Source of the DNA: Crotophaga sulcirostris
Taxonomy: Eukaryota > Chordata > Aves > Cuculiformes > Crotophagidae
NCBI GenBank assembly: GCA_013397455.1
Contig: VYZB01000036.1
Span: forward strand, 1,881,804 to 1,945,803
Length of the DNA stretch: 64,000 bases
Direction: 5' to 3'
Below, piece after piece: positions 61,853-64,000 of this stretch. A program made the position numbers and the translations under genes. The notes beneath the pieces are model-generated. The model was not told the origin of the DNA. It worked only from the letters and a program-made list of their open reading frames with translations, and ran no database searches. Numbering within the stretch: position 1 is the first letter of the stretch; every line of letters begins with the position of its first letter.

Positions 61853-63559
61853 TTAAAACGCTGTTATAAGGCCAGAACAACAGGAGCCAGAGGAGACTGT
61901 TCCAGCCAGAGGGAACTGGGTGGTGAGCTGGGAGGGGGTTAAAGCTTAGATCTAGCGCTGGGATAGCTACCATGAGACAGTAGAAGTACAGCAAGTACAG
62001 CCCTGACCAATGGACACCGGAAGGAGCAGGTGTGTGCCCACACCTGGGGCGCCCCTACGTCAGTACGACAAGCAGATCACTAGGTTTGGAGCAGGCAGGG
62101 TGGGGGAACAAGTGACAGAGCCCCCAGCAAAAGCCCCTGGGGCAGAGCATGCTGGGAGACAGGGACTCACAGGCCAGGGCACAAGGAGAGCCGTCTGGCC
62201 GGTAATTCCAGGGCGTTCTGCCAACAGTTTGGGCACAACCTGGCCAGAAGCCCAGGCATTGAAAAAGCAGCCTGGAAAGTGAAGTCTTACCAAGCCCATT
62301 AGCAGCCTGTGAGTTCCTCCATCCTGGATCCCTCCCAGGCTTGCAGGATGCGACTAACCCAGTTTTCCTAGGGGAGTCTCATCTCCCTCCTCACCAGATT
62401 CCCCTTTGCTCTTCCAGCACGTGAAGAGGTACAGAGAAGGGATCCAGATCTGAAATGCTCCACAATTACAACTCAGCCCAGGCAGGTGAAGAGCAGGAAG
62501 GAGGCAAACAAACACAGACAAGAGCGTTCTGGTGGAGGTTAGCACAAAAACTGGGCCAGTCTGGTAAGAGCCAGCCAGCACAGTCTGCATCCCAAGCGCA
62601 GCCCTGGAGGGAAAACCCCATAAAAAACCACATTATGTTTGAATGGTCCAAACCTACCACTAAGACTGCAGTGGCACTTTGTACAGCCAAGGTCTGAAAG
62701 CCAGTTTCAACATCTCCTCGAACAGCCTCTAACTTTTTAGTCTTGCCCAGGTGTTGGTGCTGATTTTTGTTTATTTGCTATTTGTTGCCATTCTGAGATG
62801 CAATGAGAAATTCTAAGCAACTTCCAGGGTGCAGTCTGAGCAGCATGGCTTTTAGACCAACTCTCCCATTGTTTCAGTGGGAAGCTCAACTCACACATCA
62901 TTTAATGAAGCTGTGCTCTAAGTGCCAACAGCAGCTAATTAATTACTCCTGGCAGCACTGCTGGTCCACATTTGACTAATGGAAAGCTACCTACAAAGTC
63001 TAAACAACTTGCCCAAAGCTTACCTGAGCCATTCTTCTGAGACATCCCTCTTTTAATAGATTAACCCTGCATTACTTACAGTTGAGACAAATTTGACACC
63101 TGAACATGGAGAAGATCATGTTGCTAAAGCAAGGCAATGCCCTGCTTACACAGAGGCAGGGAGTGATACATGAAGTAGTTACTATTACAAAAAGTGGAAT
63201 ATTTTGATTTAAATTAGGTAGAGTTAAGTTTCATCTAAGCAACTGTAATTTTTTTTGAAAGTTAGACAGAATCTCCCTCTGATAGCGTGTTTCTTTTTTT
63301 TAACTAGTGTTTTTCCAGACACTGTTCAGGCTCTGCATTAACTCCTGTTGGCATGTTTCTGGGGCAAAACAGGAGACATTTGCACATAGGTGTTTCGGCA
63401 AGTGCCTGAGAGGGAGAAAAGACCTCCAGAAACTGTGATTACCGAAGAGTTTACCTGAGAGAGATGAACCCTGGAGTACTTCGGGTCACTAAAAATGCTG
63501 CTGGAGACATATTTTGGCCCCCACAACAGGGTGTGCAAGAAGAGAGGCAAATTCTCTCT

Positions 63560-63838
63560 TACAAGGGCAACAGGATGAGAGGGAATGGCTTTAAATTGGA
63601 AGGGGGAAGATTTAGGTTAGACATTAGGAAGAAATTCTTCTCGCTGAGGGCGCTGAGGCCCTGGCAGAGGTTGCCCCGGGAAGCTGTGGGTGCCCCCTCC
63701 CTGGAGGTGTTCCAGGCCAGGCTGGATGGGGCCTGGAGCAGCCTGGGCTGGTGGGAGGGGTCCCTGCCCACGGGTGGAACTGGGTGATCTTTAAAGTTCC
63801 TTCCGACCCAAACCATTCCATGATCCTGTGAAACTCTG
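63560..63838 (+). mobile_element. CR1 LINE 3' end, best preserved copy in the window
   Basis: An open frame that continues to 63787 encodes the CR1 ORF2 C-terminus without interruption. Its blocks are 'RGNGFKLEGGRFRLDIRKKF', then 'PWQRLPREAVGAPSLEV', then 'FQARLDGAWSSLGWWEGSLP'. The 3' tail follows: 'gatctttaaagttccttccgaccc' and 'accattccatgatcctgtg'. Only the last ~280 bases of the LINE are present, a typical 5' truncation. It is GC-richer than the other copies and its low decay suggests a younger insertion. The antisense open frames here are shadows. It ends about 20 bases before the CpG-rich window edge. Confidence 0.93.
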
Positions 63839-63849
63839 GGAGCACAGGA

Positions 63850-64000
63850 GCCTCTGCTCGAGGGAACGAGGGGCGGAAATTACGCTGTTCCCGGCACCTT
63901 CAGGAGCGCCCCCAAAGCACCCCCCGGACACGCCAGGCGCCCCAAGGCCCGCCGCCCCTGCCGAGCCCCCTGCCCCGCCGCAGCGGGCCCAGCCGCGGGC
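63850..64000. promoter_or_regulatory. Left border of a probable CpG island (promoter), cut by window end
   Basis: GC content rises above 80 percent in the last 100 bases, and about 17 CpG dinucleotides occur in the last 150, against roughly one per hundred bases elsewhere. A GC-box (GGGGCGG, an Sp1-type site) lies at 63870-63876. In vertebrates this pattern marks unmethylated promoter islands. The gene it serves is not in view: either a plus-strand gene starts beyond 64,000 or a minus-strand gene reads into this window from there. No first exon or splice donor could be assigned. Confidence 0.6.

Larger units (their letters stand above)
56479..63559. other. Unassigned noncoding stretch, GC content rising to the right
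   Basis: About 7 kb. The left part (57-60.4 kb) is AT-rich; from 60.5 kb onward GC content increases towards the CpG-rich right edge. The longest open frame of the window (61223-61834, 203 codons, plus) lies here but starts in a T/C tract, has no domain, is cysteine- and serine-rich in a scattered way, and looks like chance. Microsatellites are listed separately. No RNA gene recognised. Confidence 0.55.

Noticed and set aside
63464..63787. 107-codon open frame as a possible host gene
   Set aside because: Its main body is the C-terminus of CR1 ORF2; the part before about 63560 has no recognisable content.
1..64000. CRISPR array, bacterial operon, phage or plasmid features
   Set aside because: The sequence is clearly vertebrate nuclear DNA; there are no spaced identical repeats and no prokaryotic gene organisation.

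Overview
This is vertebrate nuclear DNA, almost certainly from a bird. The main evidence is the repeat content. All interspersed elements I can recognise belong to the CR1 LINE clade, several with the standard 3' tail (a 'ggtcc.ttccaacc' block followed by short 'gatactgtg' or 'attccatgatcctgtg' type repeats). I see no mammalian L1, Alu or MIR-type landscape. Recognisable repeat density is low and the sequence is AT-rich. The CR1 fragments could also fit another sauropsid. The species cannot be told from the sequence.

I find no convincing functional protein-coding gene and no rRNA or tRNA gene. Most open frames are short, lack recognisable domains, and are scattered on both strands as expected by chance. 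The window reads as a gene desert or a very large intron. It ends at the right edge in a strongly GC- and CpG-rich sequence (about 63,850-64,000) that looks like the border of a promoter CpG island.

Layout: 1-1.4 kb contains a decayed CR1 reverse-transcriptase 3' part (808-1373, plus strand). 1.4-11.7 kb is unassigned noncoding DNA, including a purine-skewed kilobase at 8.5-9.56 kb. At 11.75-12.09 kb there is a small broken coding-like segment (two abutting open frames, serine/proline/glutamate rich), a candidate retropseudogene. 15.96-16.14 kb is a CR1 fragment that runs directly into a (TTCTA) pentanucleotide array. At 22.94-23.39 kb a CR1 is interrupted by a 320-base assembly gap. Near 25.6 and 28.8 kb there are two diverged direct copies of a ~0.4 kb sequence of unknown family. 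29-44.7 kb is unassigned, with a GC/CpG-rich patch at 43.2-43.6 kb. 44.77-46.05 kb contains very old minus-strand CR1/L3-like LINE remains with two separate copies of the reverse-transcriptase 'LDFxxxFD' region. 46-55.9 kb is unassigned. 55.9-56.5 kb contains a CR1 3' end and then a second short CR1 tail. 56.5-63.5 kb is unassigned. 63.56-63.84 kb is the best-preserved CR1 3' end, directly abutting the CpG-rich window edge.

Because no gene set is visible there is no pathway to reconstruct. The main content is a fossil record of CR1 activity, small local duplications, microsatellites, and a few stretches whose composition suggests they might be regulatory. I found no evidence of a new biological system. 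The observations most worth checking are the broken coding-like segment, the 0.4 kb direct duplication, the two-copy ancient LINE and the CpG island at the right edge.
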